Of a DNA stretch of 64,000 bases, positions 25,992-33,603 are shown one piece after another. Every line of letters begins with the position of its first letter. The stretch's first letter is position 1. Source of the stretch: Ruminococcaceae bacterium UBA3903. GTDB lineage: Bacteria; Bacillota; Clostridia; Oscillospirales; Acutalibacteraceae. The DNA lies in assembly GCA_002391625.1 (NCBI GenBank), contig DGFJ01000041.1, positions 1-64,000 on the forward strand, given 5' to 3'. Position numbers and translations under genes: made by a program. The notes beneath the pieces are model-generated. The model did no database searches. It saw only the letters and a list, made by a program, of their open reading frames with translations, and was not told where the DNA came from.

Positions 25992-26939
25992 ATGGTAAAT
26001 ATGTTAATACAGCATGACGATAGTAATACCTTGAATATTCAAAATTCAAATATTGAAGAAATGTTTAAGCATTGGATAGCTTATATTGATGCAAAGCCAG
26101 CAACTGTAGAAACGTACACAAAAGCAGTACGACAATTTCTTAAATTTCTTCTACAAAACAATATTGAGCATCCTCAACGGCAAGACATAATCAATTATCG
26201 TGAAAGCCTTAGACCTAATCACAAGCCAACAACTGTTCAGAACTATGTCACCGCAGTTAAACTATTTTTTGAATGGACAGAACAAGAACAAATTTATCCC
26301 AATATTGCCGACAGAGTTAAAGGTGCAAAAATTGATAATAACCATAAAAAAGATTATTTAACATCTGCACAGGTTGTTCGTTTATTAAATTGTATAGATA
26401 GGACGACAGATAACGGAAAACGGGATTATGCAATCCTGTTATTGATGATAACTAGTGGATTAAGAACAATTGAGGTTTCCAGAGCTGATATTTGTGATAT
26501 GCGGGTTGTAGCCGATTTTACCGTGTTATATATACAAGGTAAGGGTCATGACGAAAAGACAGACTATGTGAAATTAGCTACTCCAGTAGAAGCTGCTATA
26601 AGAGATTACTTGCAATCAAGAACTGTAATATCTTCCACCAAAGAACCACTTTTTTGTTCTTTAGCAAACCGAAACATAGGTCAACGAATGACGACACGCA
26701 GCATTAGCAGGATATGTAAGCAGAGATTAATTGATGCTGGGCTTAACAGCGACCGCCTAACAGCACATAGCTTACGCCACACAACGGCAACACTAAATCT
26801 GTTAAATGGTGGTACTGTGGAAGAAACTCAGCAGCTGCTTCGACACTCCAATATAAATACGACTCTCATTTATTCACACGCATTGGAAAGAGTTGATAAC
26901 GATTCAGAGGAGAGGGTGGCACAGGCAATATTTAAGTAA
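25992..26939 (+). CDS. Tyrosine recombinase, XerC/XerD-like
   Basis: A 315-aa site-specific recombinase. An N-terminal SAM-like core-binding domain (about residues 20-105, FKHWIAYIDAKPATVETYTKA) precedes the catalytic domain with the first Arg in TSGLRTIEVSR, then HSLRHTTATL, LLRHSN and the nucleophile Tyr in TTLIYSHAL. All catalytic positions are present. SD AAGAGGGTGAG precedes ATG 25992. It stands alone: no excisionase, phage gene or obvious attachment site flanks it, and the neighbours are chromosomal. It could be the chromosome-dimer resolvase or a relic integrase; length and domain layout fit XerC/D. Confidence 0.88.
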   Translation: MVNMLIQHDDSNTLNIQNSNIEEMFKHWIAYIDAKPATVETYTKAVRQFLKFLLQNNIEHPQRQDIINYRESLRPNHKPTTVQNYVTAVKLFFEWTEQEQIYPNIADRVKGAKIDNNHKKDYLTSAQVVRLLNCIDRTTDNGKRDYAILLLMITSGLRTIEVSRADICDMRVVADFTVLYIQGKGHDEKTDYVKLATPVEAAIRDYLQSRTVISSTKEPLFCSLANRNIGQRMTTRSISRICKQRLIDAGLNSDRLTAHSLRHTTATLNLLNGGTVEETQQLLRHSNINTTLIYSHALERVDNDSEERVAQAIFK

Positions 26940-27007
26940 AAATTTTGCCTTGCTTGTATAACAGAGAAGTATCCCACGGGATTTATTTACCATCTTAATA
27001 TTAATAT

Positions 27008-27058
27008 TAAAAAGCTTAACCCATTCATTAAATATGAATAGGTTAAGCTTTTTGTTCT
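27008..27058 (+). terminator. Terminator after the tyrosine recombinase gene
   Basis: AAAAAGCTTAACCCATTCAT and ATGAATAGGTTAAGCTTTTT pair over 20 positions with one mismatch around a 5-nt loop, followed by GTTCT. The next 110 nt up to spoIIIAA should carry a sigma-E promoter, but I could not pick one out with confidence. An 8-bp inverted repeat (AGTTGTTG/CAACAACT) lies there. Confidence 0.85.
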
Positions 27059-27170
27059 ATTTATTATAAGTTGTCCATATATATTTACTAACAAATAAAA
27101 GGGGCTATCCTCAGTTGTTGGAAAAATATATATTTACAACAACTAAACCACGAAAGGATGAACAATAACA

Positions 27171-28208
27171 ATGACTGCATTAAATCTATCAGAACGCTTT
27201 AATCAAAGCACAAAGGGCTTAAACCAGCGATTGTATGAACATATTATTAAATTACCAAATGAGCTAAAGATACAGGCACAGGAGATACGCTTGCGTGTAA
27301 ACAGACCAGTTTCTATATATTGTGGCAGGCAGACGTATTTTGTAACAGAAAGCTATCAATTTACCACAACTGTATTAAGGGATAAAATGCTGATGGCAAC
27401 CCAACGTGACATTGCAGAAACTTTTCAAAATATATGCTGCTACTCTGTTTACAGTCGGCAAAATGAAATAAAAAATGGTTTTGTTACCATGCATGGGGGG
27501 CATCGTGCTGGAATATGCGGTACTGCTGTGTACAACGATGACAGGCTTACCAATATTCGTGATATATCCTCCATTAATATACGTATATCAAAGGAAATCA
27601 ACGGTGCTGCGGACAAATTAATAAAGGCGTTAAATAATAACATGGGTGGCGTGCTTATTTGTGGTGCACCCTCCAGTGGGAAAACCACAATATTGCGTGA
27701 CTTGGCTCGCCAACTGTCTGTTAGCTATGGCTTAAAGGTTTCTGTTGTGGACGAGCGTGGAGAGCTAGGCGGAACGTGTAATGGTATTTTGCAAAATGAT
27801 CTAGGCTATTGTGATGTTTTGGACGGGTACTTAAAGGGTGAGGGCATTATGCAGGCAGTGCGGTGCTTATCACCACAGGTGGTTATATGTGATGAGGTGG
27901 GCAATAGCAACGACGCCGTAGCTATAGAGGAATCATTGAACGCTGGAGTGGCAGTGATTGCATCTATTCATGGAAAAAAAGAAAATTTTATTAGGCGACC
28001 ACAGGTACAGCGGCTGATGAATACGGGTGCTTTTTCTAAGCTGGTATTTTTAAAAAGCAGTGAAACTCCAGGAGAAATAGAAGATATTTGTACATGGGAG
28101 GAAATAAAAAATGTTACAACTTGCAGGAGCATCTATGATAATTGTAAGCACAGCGTGGTTGGGGATATTGCTGTCCAAGCGACTGATTACCAGAGCCTCG
28201 TTTTATGA
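27171..28208 (+). CDS. spoIIIAA: Stage III sporulation protein AA (SpoIIIAA), secretion-type ATPase
   Basis: A 345-aa ATPase related to type II/IV secretion ATPases and part of the SpoIIIA-SpoIIQ channel between mother cell and forespore. Walker A GAPSSGKT is at 165-172, followed by VVDERGEL and VVICDEVGN (Walker B). Upstream EIRLRVNRPVSIYCG is a family N-terminal motif. SD AAAGGATGA precedes the ATG. The family is usually about 305-310 aa; here the frame runs 98 nt into spoIIIAB, giving an extra tail from about residue 314 (CTWEEIKNVTTCRSIYDNCK) that looks like read-through in another frame. Sigma-E regulation is expected from the family. Confidence 0.95.
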   Translation: MTALNLSERFNQSTKGLNQRLYEHIIKLPNELKIQAQEIRLRVNRPVSIYCGRQTYFVTESYQFTTTVLRDKMLMATQRDIAETFQNICCYSVYSRQNEIKNGFVTMHGGHRAGICGTAVYNDDRLTNIRDISSINIRISKEINGAADKLIKALNNNMGGVLICGAPSSGKTTILRDLARQLSVSYGLKVSVVDERGELGGTCNGILQNDLGYCDVLDGYLKGEGIMQAVRCLSPQVVICDEVGNSNDAVAIEESLNAGVAVIASIHGKKENFIRRPQVQRLMNTGAFSKLVFLKSSETPGEIEDICTWEEIKNVTTCRSIYDNCKHSVVGDIAVQATDYQSLVL

Positions 28209-28614
28209 GCAAATGATAACCTTTATTTCTAACCTGCAAACACAAATTCGCTATAGCTCAGATGTTTTGACAAATATATTATCACGTGAGCATTCCCGTA
28301 TCCTTGAACCGTTGCTGTCCAATACAGTTGTACATTTAGGTGACGGAACAACCTTTGCACGGGCATGGGGTGACAGCGTTTCTAACCTGCCAACGTACTT
28401 CGGACTAAATAAAGACGATAAAAGCTTGTTGGCTGATTTTGGCAACGGATTAGGTGTTTCTGATGTTGATGGTCAGCTATCTCATTGTGAAATGTATAAA
28501 CAGCTGTTTTCAGACAGGCTGTCACAGATGAAACAGGATAATGATAAAAAGGTTAAACTATATCGTTGCTTAGGCGTTTTCTCGGGTATGGCATTAGCAT
28601 TGCTTATTATATAA
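28111..28614 (+). CDS. spoIIIAB: Stage III sporulation protein AB (SpoIIIAB)
   Basis: A 167-aa protein with an N-terminal and a C-terminal transmembrane helix (GASMIIVSTAWLGILL and GMALALLII), distantly related to GspF-type secretion platform proteins. It follows SpoIIIAA, its ATPase partner. ATG 28111 has SD GAGGAA 8-10 nt upstream, within the reading frame of spoIIIAA, so the two genes overlap by 98 nt. Size fits B. subtilis SpoIIIAB (171 aa). Confidence 0.93.
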   Translation: MLQLAGASMIIVSTAWLGILLSKRLITRASFYEQMITFISNLQTQIRYSSDVLTNILSREHSRILEPLLSNTVVHLGDGTTFARAWGDSVSNLPTYFGLNKDDKSLLADFGNGLGVSDVDGQLSHCEMYKQLFSDRLSQMKQDNDKKVKLYRCLGVFSGMALALLII

Positions 28615-28632
28615 AAAAGGATGTAATACATA

Positions 28633-28827
28633 ATGGATGTGGATTTAATTTTTAAAATAGCTGCCATTGGTATTATAGTGGCGGTGCTAAACCAAGTTCT
28701 TATTAGGTCAGGCAGGGAAGAACAGGCTATGATGACAACATTAGCGGGGCTTATTGTGGTGCTGTTAATGATAGTGCAGCAAATATCCAATTTGTTCAGC
28801 ACCATTAAAACCCTGTTTGGTTTGTAG
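28633..28827 (+). CDS. spoIIIAC: Stage III sporulation protein AC (SpoIIIAC)
   Basis: A 64-aa membrane protein with two helices (residues 5-20 and 33-55), starting MDVDLIFKIAAIGIIVAVLN, typical of SpoIIIAC (about 68 aa). It resembles a short form of SpoIIIAD and is part of the membrane portion of the SpoIIIA complex. SD AAAAGGATG. Confidence 0.95.
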   Translation: MDVDLIFKIAAIGIIVAVLNQVLIRSGREEQAMMTTLAGLIVVLLMIVQQISNLFSTIKTLFGL

Positions 28828-28829
28828 CT

Positions 28830-29219
28830 ATGAATATTATAGGTTTATGTGCTTTAGCAATAACAGGTGCGTTGCTGGCGTTATGGCTAAAGAACACCAC
28901 ACCTTCTCTGTCATTGCTGGTGACGTTGGCAGCTGGGGTGGTTATCTTTGGCGTTATCCTATCATTTATACCATCGGCTGTAACTAAAATACAGGAGCTT
29001 ATAACCGCTACAGGATTGTCATCCCAGTATGGTGGTATCTTATTTAAAACACTGGGAATATGCTTTCTTTGTCAGTTTTCCTCAGATGCCTGTCGTGATG
29101 CAGGACAAAACGCATTAGCCTCTAAGGTAGAGCTGGCAGGTAAGCTTATGATAGTAATACTGGCATTACCCATGGTGGAATCTATTACAAGCACAGCTAC
29201 CACCTTAATCGGAGGATAA
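28830..29219 (+). CDS. spoIIIAD: Stage III sporulation protein AD (SpoIIIAD)
   Basis: A 129-aa protein with about four helices, including SSQYGGILFKTLGICFLCQFSSDACRDAGQNALASKVELAGK, which as a block is the SpoIIIAD signature (ETAGIAFI..FA.ICRDAGE..LA.KVE..GK in others). It starts 2 nt after spoIIIAC and works with it in the membrane channel assembly. Confidence 0.95.
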   Translation: MNIIGLCALAITGALLALWLKNTTPSLSLLVTLAAGVVIFGVILSFIPSAVTKIQELITATGLSSQYGGILFKTLGICFLCQFSSDACRDAGQNALASKVELAGKLMIVILALPMVESITSTATTLIGG

Positions 29220-29267
29220 CCCCCAGTATCCTGTGTCCTATATAACGGGAAAGGAATTATAAAAAGT

Positions 29268-30422
29268 ATGAAAAAAGTGGCAATAGTTGTAGCCTTTCTA
29301 TTAGCTGGGATATTTATATTTGCTACACCTGTTTGTGCAGTAGGTGAAAGCCCCACTACCTCTGCTGATGACATATACAACAGTCAGCTGGAAAATAGTA
29401 AGGCTAAGGATTTATTAGATGAGTTACCAGGTGATGCACAAAAGGAGCTGGATAACCTAAAGGTGTCTAAGCCAGACTGGCGACAGCTAAACAGCCTGTC
29501 GTTTATGGATATTTTCACCAGCATAATGAGGATGATAGGTGAACAAAGCATCACACCACTTAATTCTATGTCAAAGGTATTGGCAATTATCCTGCTGTGT
29601 GCATTACTGGAAAGCTTTAAAACAACATTTTCCAGCGGTCCTTTAGGTGGGGCTTTAGGTGTAGTCAGCACTATTTGTATTTGTGGCATTATTATATATC
29701 CTATATCAAATACTATAGCAATGGGTGCGGCGGTTGTGAATTCGTCTGCATCGTTTATGTTTATGTATATACCAATTATGGTTGGTTTAATGGTGTCTTG
29801 TGGTCAGCCAGTTACTGGTGCTTCCTATTATTCTATGATGATGGGTGCTAGCACAGTTGTGTCCCAGATAGCGTCAAAAATTTTAGTTCCGTTATTAAAT
29901 GTTTTTTTAGGTATTTCTGTAGTAGGTGCGGTGTCACCAAAAATAAATCTTAGTGGTGTTTGCTCACTTATATCTAAGGTGGTTAAATGGGTGCTAACCT
30001 TTATTATGTCCATATTTGTTACGATGCTAACCATGCAAACCATAATTGGTACATCAGCGGATTCTACAGGAGTACGGGCGGCACGCTTCGCTATTAGTAG
30101 CTTTGTACCATTAGTAGGCGGTGCATTAAGCGAGGCGTTTCAGACTGTGCAGGGGTGCATGAGACTATTAAAATCAGGTGTAGGAGTATTTGCCATTTTA
30201 GGCACGGCGGTTATGTATCTGCCAGCTGTTATACAGTGCTTATTATGGCTGATAACAATTAATCTCTGTGCCGCCGCTGGAGATGTTTTTGGATTGTCTG
30301 TACCCTGTACGCTGCTACGGGCATCAGGTAAGGTTCTTAGCACTATGCTTGCTATTTTACTGTGCTGTATGGTGATTTTTATAATTTCCACAACTATTGT
30401 TGTTTCAATAGGAGGTGGATGA
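29268..30422 (+). CDS. spoIIIAE: Stage III sporulation protein AE (SpoIIIAE)
   Basis: A 384-aa polytopic membrane protein. It has an N-terminal signal peptide (MKKVAIVVAFLLAGIFIFATPVCA), a soluble stretch to about residue 95, then seven or eight helices. It is the largest membrane subunit of the SpoIIIA channel. The start ATG 29268 is behind GGGAAAGGA. The 48-nt gap to spoIIIAD is the longest within the operon's first half. Its stop overlaps the GGAGGTGG SD of spoIIIAF. Confidence 0.94.
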   Translation: MKKVAIVVAFLLAGIFIFATPVCAVGESPTTSADDIYNSQLENSKAKDLLDELPGDAQKELDNLKVSKPDWRQLNSLSFMDIFTSIMRMIGEQSITPLNSMSKVLAIILLCALLESFKTTFSSGPLGGALGVVSTICICGIIIYPISNTIAMGAAVVNSSASFMFMYIPIMVGLMVSCGQPVTGASYYSMMMGASTVVSQIASKILVPLLNVFLGISVVGAVSPKINLSGVCSLISKVVKWVLTFIMSIFVTMLTMQTIIGTSADSTGVRAARFAISSFVPLVGGALSEAFQTVQGCMRLLKSGVGVFAILGTAVMYLPAVIQCLLWLITINLCAAAGDVFGLSVPCTLLRASGKVLSTMLAILLCCMVIFIISTTIVVSIGGG

Positions 30423-30424
30423 TT

Positions 30425-30901
30425 ATGGATAATGTAGCACAGTGGGCAACGGTAATCTGCATAGCGGCGGTTGTGTGTATGCTGTTTGAGCTGTTGTCAC
30501 CTAATGGCAATATGGAAAAAATAATGAGATTTGTACTAGGCTTGTTTATGCTATGTGCAATTGTTATCCCTTTAACGCAGATGGTATTTAACATAAATAT
30601 AGACCTATCGCAAATAGATTCCAATAGTATAAACCAAAGCGAGGTTATAGACAAGGTGAACAGTCAGTCTGTAGATATTGGCAAGGAAACGGTCATATCC
30701 TTAGTTAAGCAATGCTTGGCAGAGCAAAATGCAGAGGCGAAAAAAATTGAAGTTAGTATGGATAAAAAAGAGGACAACAGCATATCTATAGTATTGGTTA
30801 CTGTGTACCTAGATGATATATACAAAGAGGACATAGTGAACATTAAAACTAAGCTACAGGATAAGCTTGGTATAGATGTAAAAATAGTAACACAGAGGTG
30901 A
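30425..30901 (+). CDS. spoIIIAF: Stage III sporulation protein AF (SpoIIIAF)
   Basis: About 158 aa with two N-terminal helices (WATVICIAAVVCMLFELL and FVLGLFMLCAIVIPL) and a soluble domain ending KLQDKLGIDVKIVTQR, related to the ring-forming domains of SpoIIIAG/AH. ATG 30425 lies 7 nt after a strong GGAGGTGG; an in-frame frame extension upstream into spoIIIAE is not needed. The topology MxMEILSPxGxMxKxVxF-type motif (FELLSPNGNMEKIMRFVLG) matches the family. Confidence 0.93.
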   Translation: MDNVAQWATVICIAAVVCMLFELLSPNGNMEKIMRFVLGLFMLCAIVIPLTQMVFNINIDLSQIDSNSINQSEVIDKVNSQSVDIGKETVISLVKQCLAEQNAEAKKIEVSMDKKEDNSISIVLVTVYLDDIYKEDIVNIKTKLQDKLGIDVKIVTQR

Positions 30902-30907
30902 TGAAAA

Positions 30908-31495
30908 TTGAATGATGGTATGGATAACATAGTCACAAAAGCAAAAGAACTTTTAACACATGAAAAATATAAGAAAATAATTATCATAGCAGGACTGCTG
31001 GGAATTGCATTAATATTTATTTCCAGCTTTTGGGGTAAAGGCAACGACGATAACCAAGCTGCTAAGCCACAAAATGTTACTGTAACATCTGAGGTGACTT
31101 CGTATAAAAATGAGGTAGAACAAAGTCTTACTAATATAATATCCTCTATTGAAGGTGCAGGTCAGACGAAAATATTGGTAACGGTAGACAGCAGCGCAGA
31201 GCTTGTATATGCTACAGATGAAAAAAACTCATTAAATACAAACAATGAAACCAAGGACGGCAGCCCACAGTCTGACAGCAATACACAAATAGAAAACAGC
31301 TACATAACAGTGAAGCTTGCAGATGGCACACAGCAGACGGTTTTACTTAAGGAAATACAGCCAAAGGTACGTGGCGTGTTAGTAGTGTGCAGCGGCGGCG
31401 ATGATAAGGTAATACATCAACGTGTGCTAGAGGCAGTAACAAAGGCACTTGACATATCTTCCGCTAAGGTTTGCGTAACAAAATTATCAGAATAA
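30908..31495 (+). CDS. spoIIIAG: Stage III sporulation protein AG (SpoIIIAG)
   Basis: A 195-aa protein with one transmembrane helix (about residues 22-38, IIIAGLLGIALIFISSF) and a periplasm-side ring-building domain: SYKNEVEQSLTNIISSIEGAGQTKILVTVDSS, and KVRGVLVVCSGGDDKVIHQRVLEAVTKALDI, which are SpoIIIAG hallmarks. It forms the large ring in the intermembrane space. Start TTG 30908, 6 nt after GAGGTG that overlaps the spoIIIAF stop. Confidence 0.95.
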   Translation: MNDGMDNIVTKAKELLTHEKYKKIIIIAGLLGIALIFISSFWGKGNDDNQAAKPQNVTVTSEVTSYKNEVEQSLTNIISSIEGAGQTKILVTVDSSAELVYATDEKNSLNTNNETKDGSPQSDSNTQIENSYITVKLADGTQQTVLLKEIQPKVRGVLVVCSGGDDKVIHQRVLEAVTKALDISSAKVCVTKLSE

Positions 31496-31511
31496 CAGGA
31501 GGCTAATAAGA

Positions 31512-32111
31512 ATGAAACTGGGAAAAAGACAATTAATTATGGCAGGTTTGGTGATTGCATTAGGTGCAGCAGTGTATTTAAATTGGCAGTTTTCAGATAA
31601 TACAAAGCTATTAACACCTACCAGCACCATGACATCAGCAAAAGAATTGGGAAAAGCAGAGTTTGTAAACAGCTCATCGGACCCAACTGTAGCGGCGGGG
31701 GATGATACACAGGATACTGCTGGTAAAAACAGCCCAGAGGTATCTACATCACCAACGGTGAACGCAGAGGAATACTTTGCACAGGCAAAAACCGATCGCC
31801 AACAGGCACAGGATGAGATAACAGATTTAGCAAAAGAGGTTTTAGAGTCGGCACAGTCTGATGATGCAGCCAAGGCACAGGCAATAGCCAATGCTGCTGT
31901 GTTAGCACAAAATATTGAAAAACAGTCAAATATAGAAAATTTAATAAAAGCAAAGGGTTTTGCTGATTGCTTAGTATTTATACAAAATGAAGATTGCAGC
32001 GTGGTGGTAAATGATAGTGATTTATCAGAGGACGATATATTGATTATTAAAGATATAGTAAAAGGTCAATCTGGGGTGGTGTTTGACAAAATAAAGATAA
32101 CAGCGGTATAA
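31512..32111 (+). CDS. spoIIIAH: Stage III sporulation protein AH (SpoIIIAH)
   Basis: A 199-aa protein with an N-terminal transmembrane anchor (KRQLIMAGLVIALGAAVYLNW, the KRQ and YLNW ends being typical) and a C-terminal ring domain (NLIKAKGFADCLVFIQNEDCSVVV) that binds forespore SpoIIQ and bridges both membranes. The middle is a low-complexity Ser/Thr/Asp linker plus an Ala/Gln helix. SD CAGGAGG lies 9 nt before the ATG. Last gene of the operon. Confidence 0.95.
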   Translation: MKLGKRQLIMAGLVIALGAAVYLNWQFSDNTKLLTPTSTMTSAKELGKAEFVNSSSDPTVAAGDDTQDTAGKNSPEVSTSPTVNAEEYFAQAKTDRQQAQDEITDLAKEVLESAQSDDAAKAQAIANAAVLAQNIEKQSNIENLIKAKGFADCLVFIQNEDCSVVVNDSDLSEDDILIIKDIVKGQSGVVFDKIKITAV

Positions 32112-32156
32112 TATAGATGTAATATTATGTTGTAAATAAAAAACTGTATCTGCCTA

Positions 32157-32185
32157 TTGACATAGCTTGATAGGTTTGATATAAT
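32157..32185 (+). promoter_or_regulatory. Sigma-A promoter of infC-rpmI-rplT
   Basis: Consensus TTGACA (32157-32162) and TATAAT (32180-32185) with a 17-nt spacer, giving a transcription start near 32192 and a leader of about 165 nt before infC. Confidence 0.88.
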
Positions 32186-32191
32186 TACGGA

Positions 32192-32350
32192 GGAAAATAA
32201 AGAAAGGCAGTATATGCTTTCACCTATGAGGTTCCGTCCTTGCATAGGTCAATACGTTTTCAGTGCTATAATTGTGCTGTATAATTGCGTTTTGATTGCG
32301 GGCGGATTACATCTGCCCGTATTTTTTATTTTTAAAATTTTTGGAGGTGC
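32192..32350 (+). promoter_or_regulatory. infC leader with attenuator (L20-leader type)
   Basis: The leader has an early hairpin (ACCTATG at 32222-32228 with CATAGGT at 32243-32249) and ends in an intrinsic terminator at 32298-32328 (CGGGCGGA/TCTGCCCG followed by a U run), all before the infC SD. In Firmicutes infC-rpmI-rplT leaders are autoregulated by L20 through such premature termination. L20 control here is by analogy; I do not see a clear antiterminator. Confidence 0.75.
32298..32328 (+). terminator. Attenuator terminator upstream of infC
   Basis: CGGGCGGA (32299-32306) pairs with TCTGCCCG (32312-32319) around a 5-nt loop, followed by ATTTTTTATTTTT. It sits between the promoter and the infC SD, so it can only act as an attenuator. 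Confidence 0.85.
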
Positions 32351-32356
32351 TTACCC

Positions 32357-32875
32357 ATTAGCAACAAGGAACAACAGATTAACGACGAAATTCGAGACAG
32401 AGAACTAAGAATTATTGGTTCTGAAGGAGAACAGCTGGGCATTATGTCCGCTGACAAGGCGCTGGATATGGCTGCGGCTAAAAATCTTGACTTGGTTAAG
32501 ATTGCACCACAGGCTAAACCACCAGTATGCAAAATAATGGATTATGGTAAATACCGTTTTGAGCAGGCCAAACGTGAAAAAGAGGCTAGGAAAAATCAAC
32601 GTGTCATTGAAAACAAGGAGATTAGATTATCACTTAATATTGATGTACACGATTTTAACACAAAGCTTAACCATGCTATTAAATTCTTAAATGGCGGAGC
32701 TAAGGTGAAGGTTTCTATTCGTTTCCGTGGCAGAGAAATGGGACACCCGGAGCAGGGCTACGAAACCATGAAAAGATTTGCAGAGGCAGTTGCAGAACAC
32801 GCAGTTGTTGAAAAAAATGCAAAGCTCGAAGGACGCAATATGCTTATGTTTCTTGCTCCAAAGCCAACTAAGTAA
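32357..32875 (+). CDS. infC: Translation initiation factor IF-3 with AUU start codon
   Basis: IF-3 of 172 aa: it dissociates ribosomes and checks start-codon pairing. From the strong SD GGAGGTG (32343-32349) the first codon in frame at normal distance is ATT 32357, giving ISNKEQQINDEIRDREL, which is the conserved IF-3 N-terminus. A conventional ATG start (32444) would remove the first 29 residues of the N-domain. AUU is the well-known autoregulatory IF-3 start codon in many bacteria. The N-domain continues to GKYRFEQAKREKEARKNQ, and the C-domain has KVSIRFRGREMGHPEQG. First gene of infC-rpmI-rplT. Confidence 0.95.
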   Translation: MSNKEQQINDEIRDRELRIIGSEGEQLGIMSADKALDMAAAKNLDLVKIAPQAKPPVCKIMDYGKYRFEQAKREKEARKNQRVIENKEIRLSLNIDVHDFNTKLNHAIKFLNGGAKVKVSIRFRGREMGHPEQGYETMKRFAEAVAEHAVVEKNAKLEGRNMLMFLAPKPTK

Positions 32876-32899
32876 TTAATATCAAGGAGGACAAATATT

Positions 32900-33097
32900 A
32901 TGCCAAAGATTAAAACACACAGTGGTGCTAAAAAACGCTTTAAGCTTACTAAAACCGGTAAGGTGCTTCGTGCCCACGCTAATAAAAGCCACATTCTAAA
33001 CAAGAAAACAACAAAACGTAAGAGAGGTCTTAGAAAGAACACTATTGCTGATAAGACAAACGTAGCACAGATTAAAAGACTTATTCCTTACAAATAA
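32900..33097 (+). CDS. rpmI: 50S ribosomal protein L35
   Basis: A 65-aa basic protein of the large subunit. PKIKTHSGAKKRFKLTKTGKV, HANKSHILNKKTTKRKR and QIKRLIPYK are all typical of L35. SD CAAGGAGG is 9 nt before the ATG. Middle gene of the infC operon. Confidence 0.98.
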   Translation: MPKIKTHSGAKKRFKLTKTGKVLRAHANKSHILNKKTTKRKRGLRKNTIADKTNVAQIKRLIPYK

Positions 33098-33175
33098 ATT
33101 TTTATTTGTTTTGTAGCTTGTAGAAAATAACCTAACGTAAAATTATAACTAAACCGTTTATGGAGGAAAGATAAT

Positions 33176-33526
33176 ATGGCACGAGTAAAAGGTGCGATGA
33201 TGACTCGCAAAAGAAGAAAAAAGACTTTAAAACTAGCTAAAGGTTACTGGGGTTCAAAGAGCAGACATTTCAAAATGGCTAAACAGGCTGTTATGAAAAG
33301 TGGTAACTACGCATATATTGGACGTAAGCACAGAAAAAGAGATTTCCGCAGATTATGGATTACTCGTATTTCAGCTGCTTGCCGTATGAACGATACTAAC
33401 TATTCATCATTTATGAATGGTATGAAAAAAGCAGGCGTTACACTGAATAGAAAAATGCTTTCAGAAATTGCTATTGCTGATCCAGCTGCTTTCACAAAGC
33501 TAGTTGAGCAGGCAAAGAACGCTTAA
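33176..33526 (+). CDS. rplT: 50S ribosomal protein L20
   Basis: A 116-aa large-subunit assembly protein and likely regulator of its own operon. MARVKGAMMTRKRRKKTLKLAKGYWGSKS and RDFRRLWITRISAACRM are the family signatures. SD TGGAGGAAA. A 78-nt gap follows rpmI. A terminator ends the operon 16 nt downstream. Confidence 0.98.
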   Translation: MARVKGAMMTRKRRKKTLKLAKGYWGSKSRHFKMAKQAVMKSGNYAYIGRKHRKRDFRRLWITRISAACRMNDTNYSSFMNGMKKAGVTLNRKMLSEIAIADPAAFTKLVEQAKNA

Positions 33527-33541
33527 TAAAAAGCTGTAGTT

Positions 33542-33573
33542 GCGTTTGGGAGGTTGCTCCCAAACGCTCTTTT
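33542..33573 (+). terminator. Terminator of infC-rpmI-rplT
   Basis: GCGTTTGGGA and TCCCAAACGC form a perfect 10-bp stem around a 6-nt loop, followed by TCTTTTC. Confidence 0.92.
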
Positions 33574-33603
33574 CGTACTTTTAAGAAAATTTTGGGGTGC
33601 ATT

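Noticed and set aside
25992..26939. Prophage or integrative element around the tyrosine recombinase
   Set aside because: Both sides are ordinary chromosomal genes; no phage, transfer or excisionase genes or attachment-site repeats were seen.
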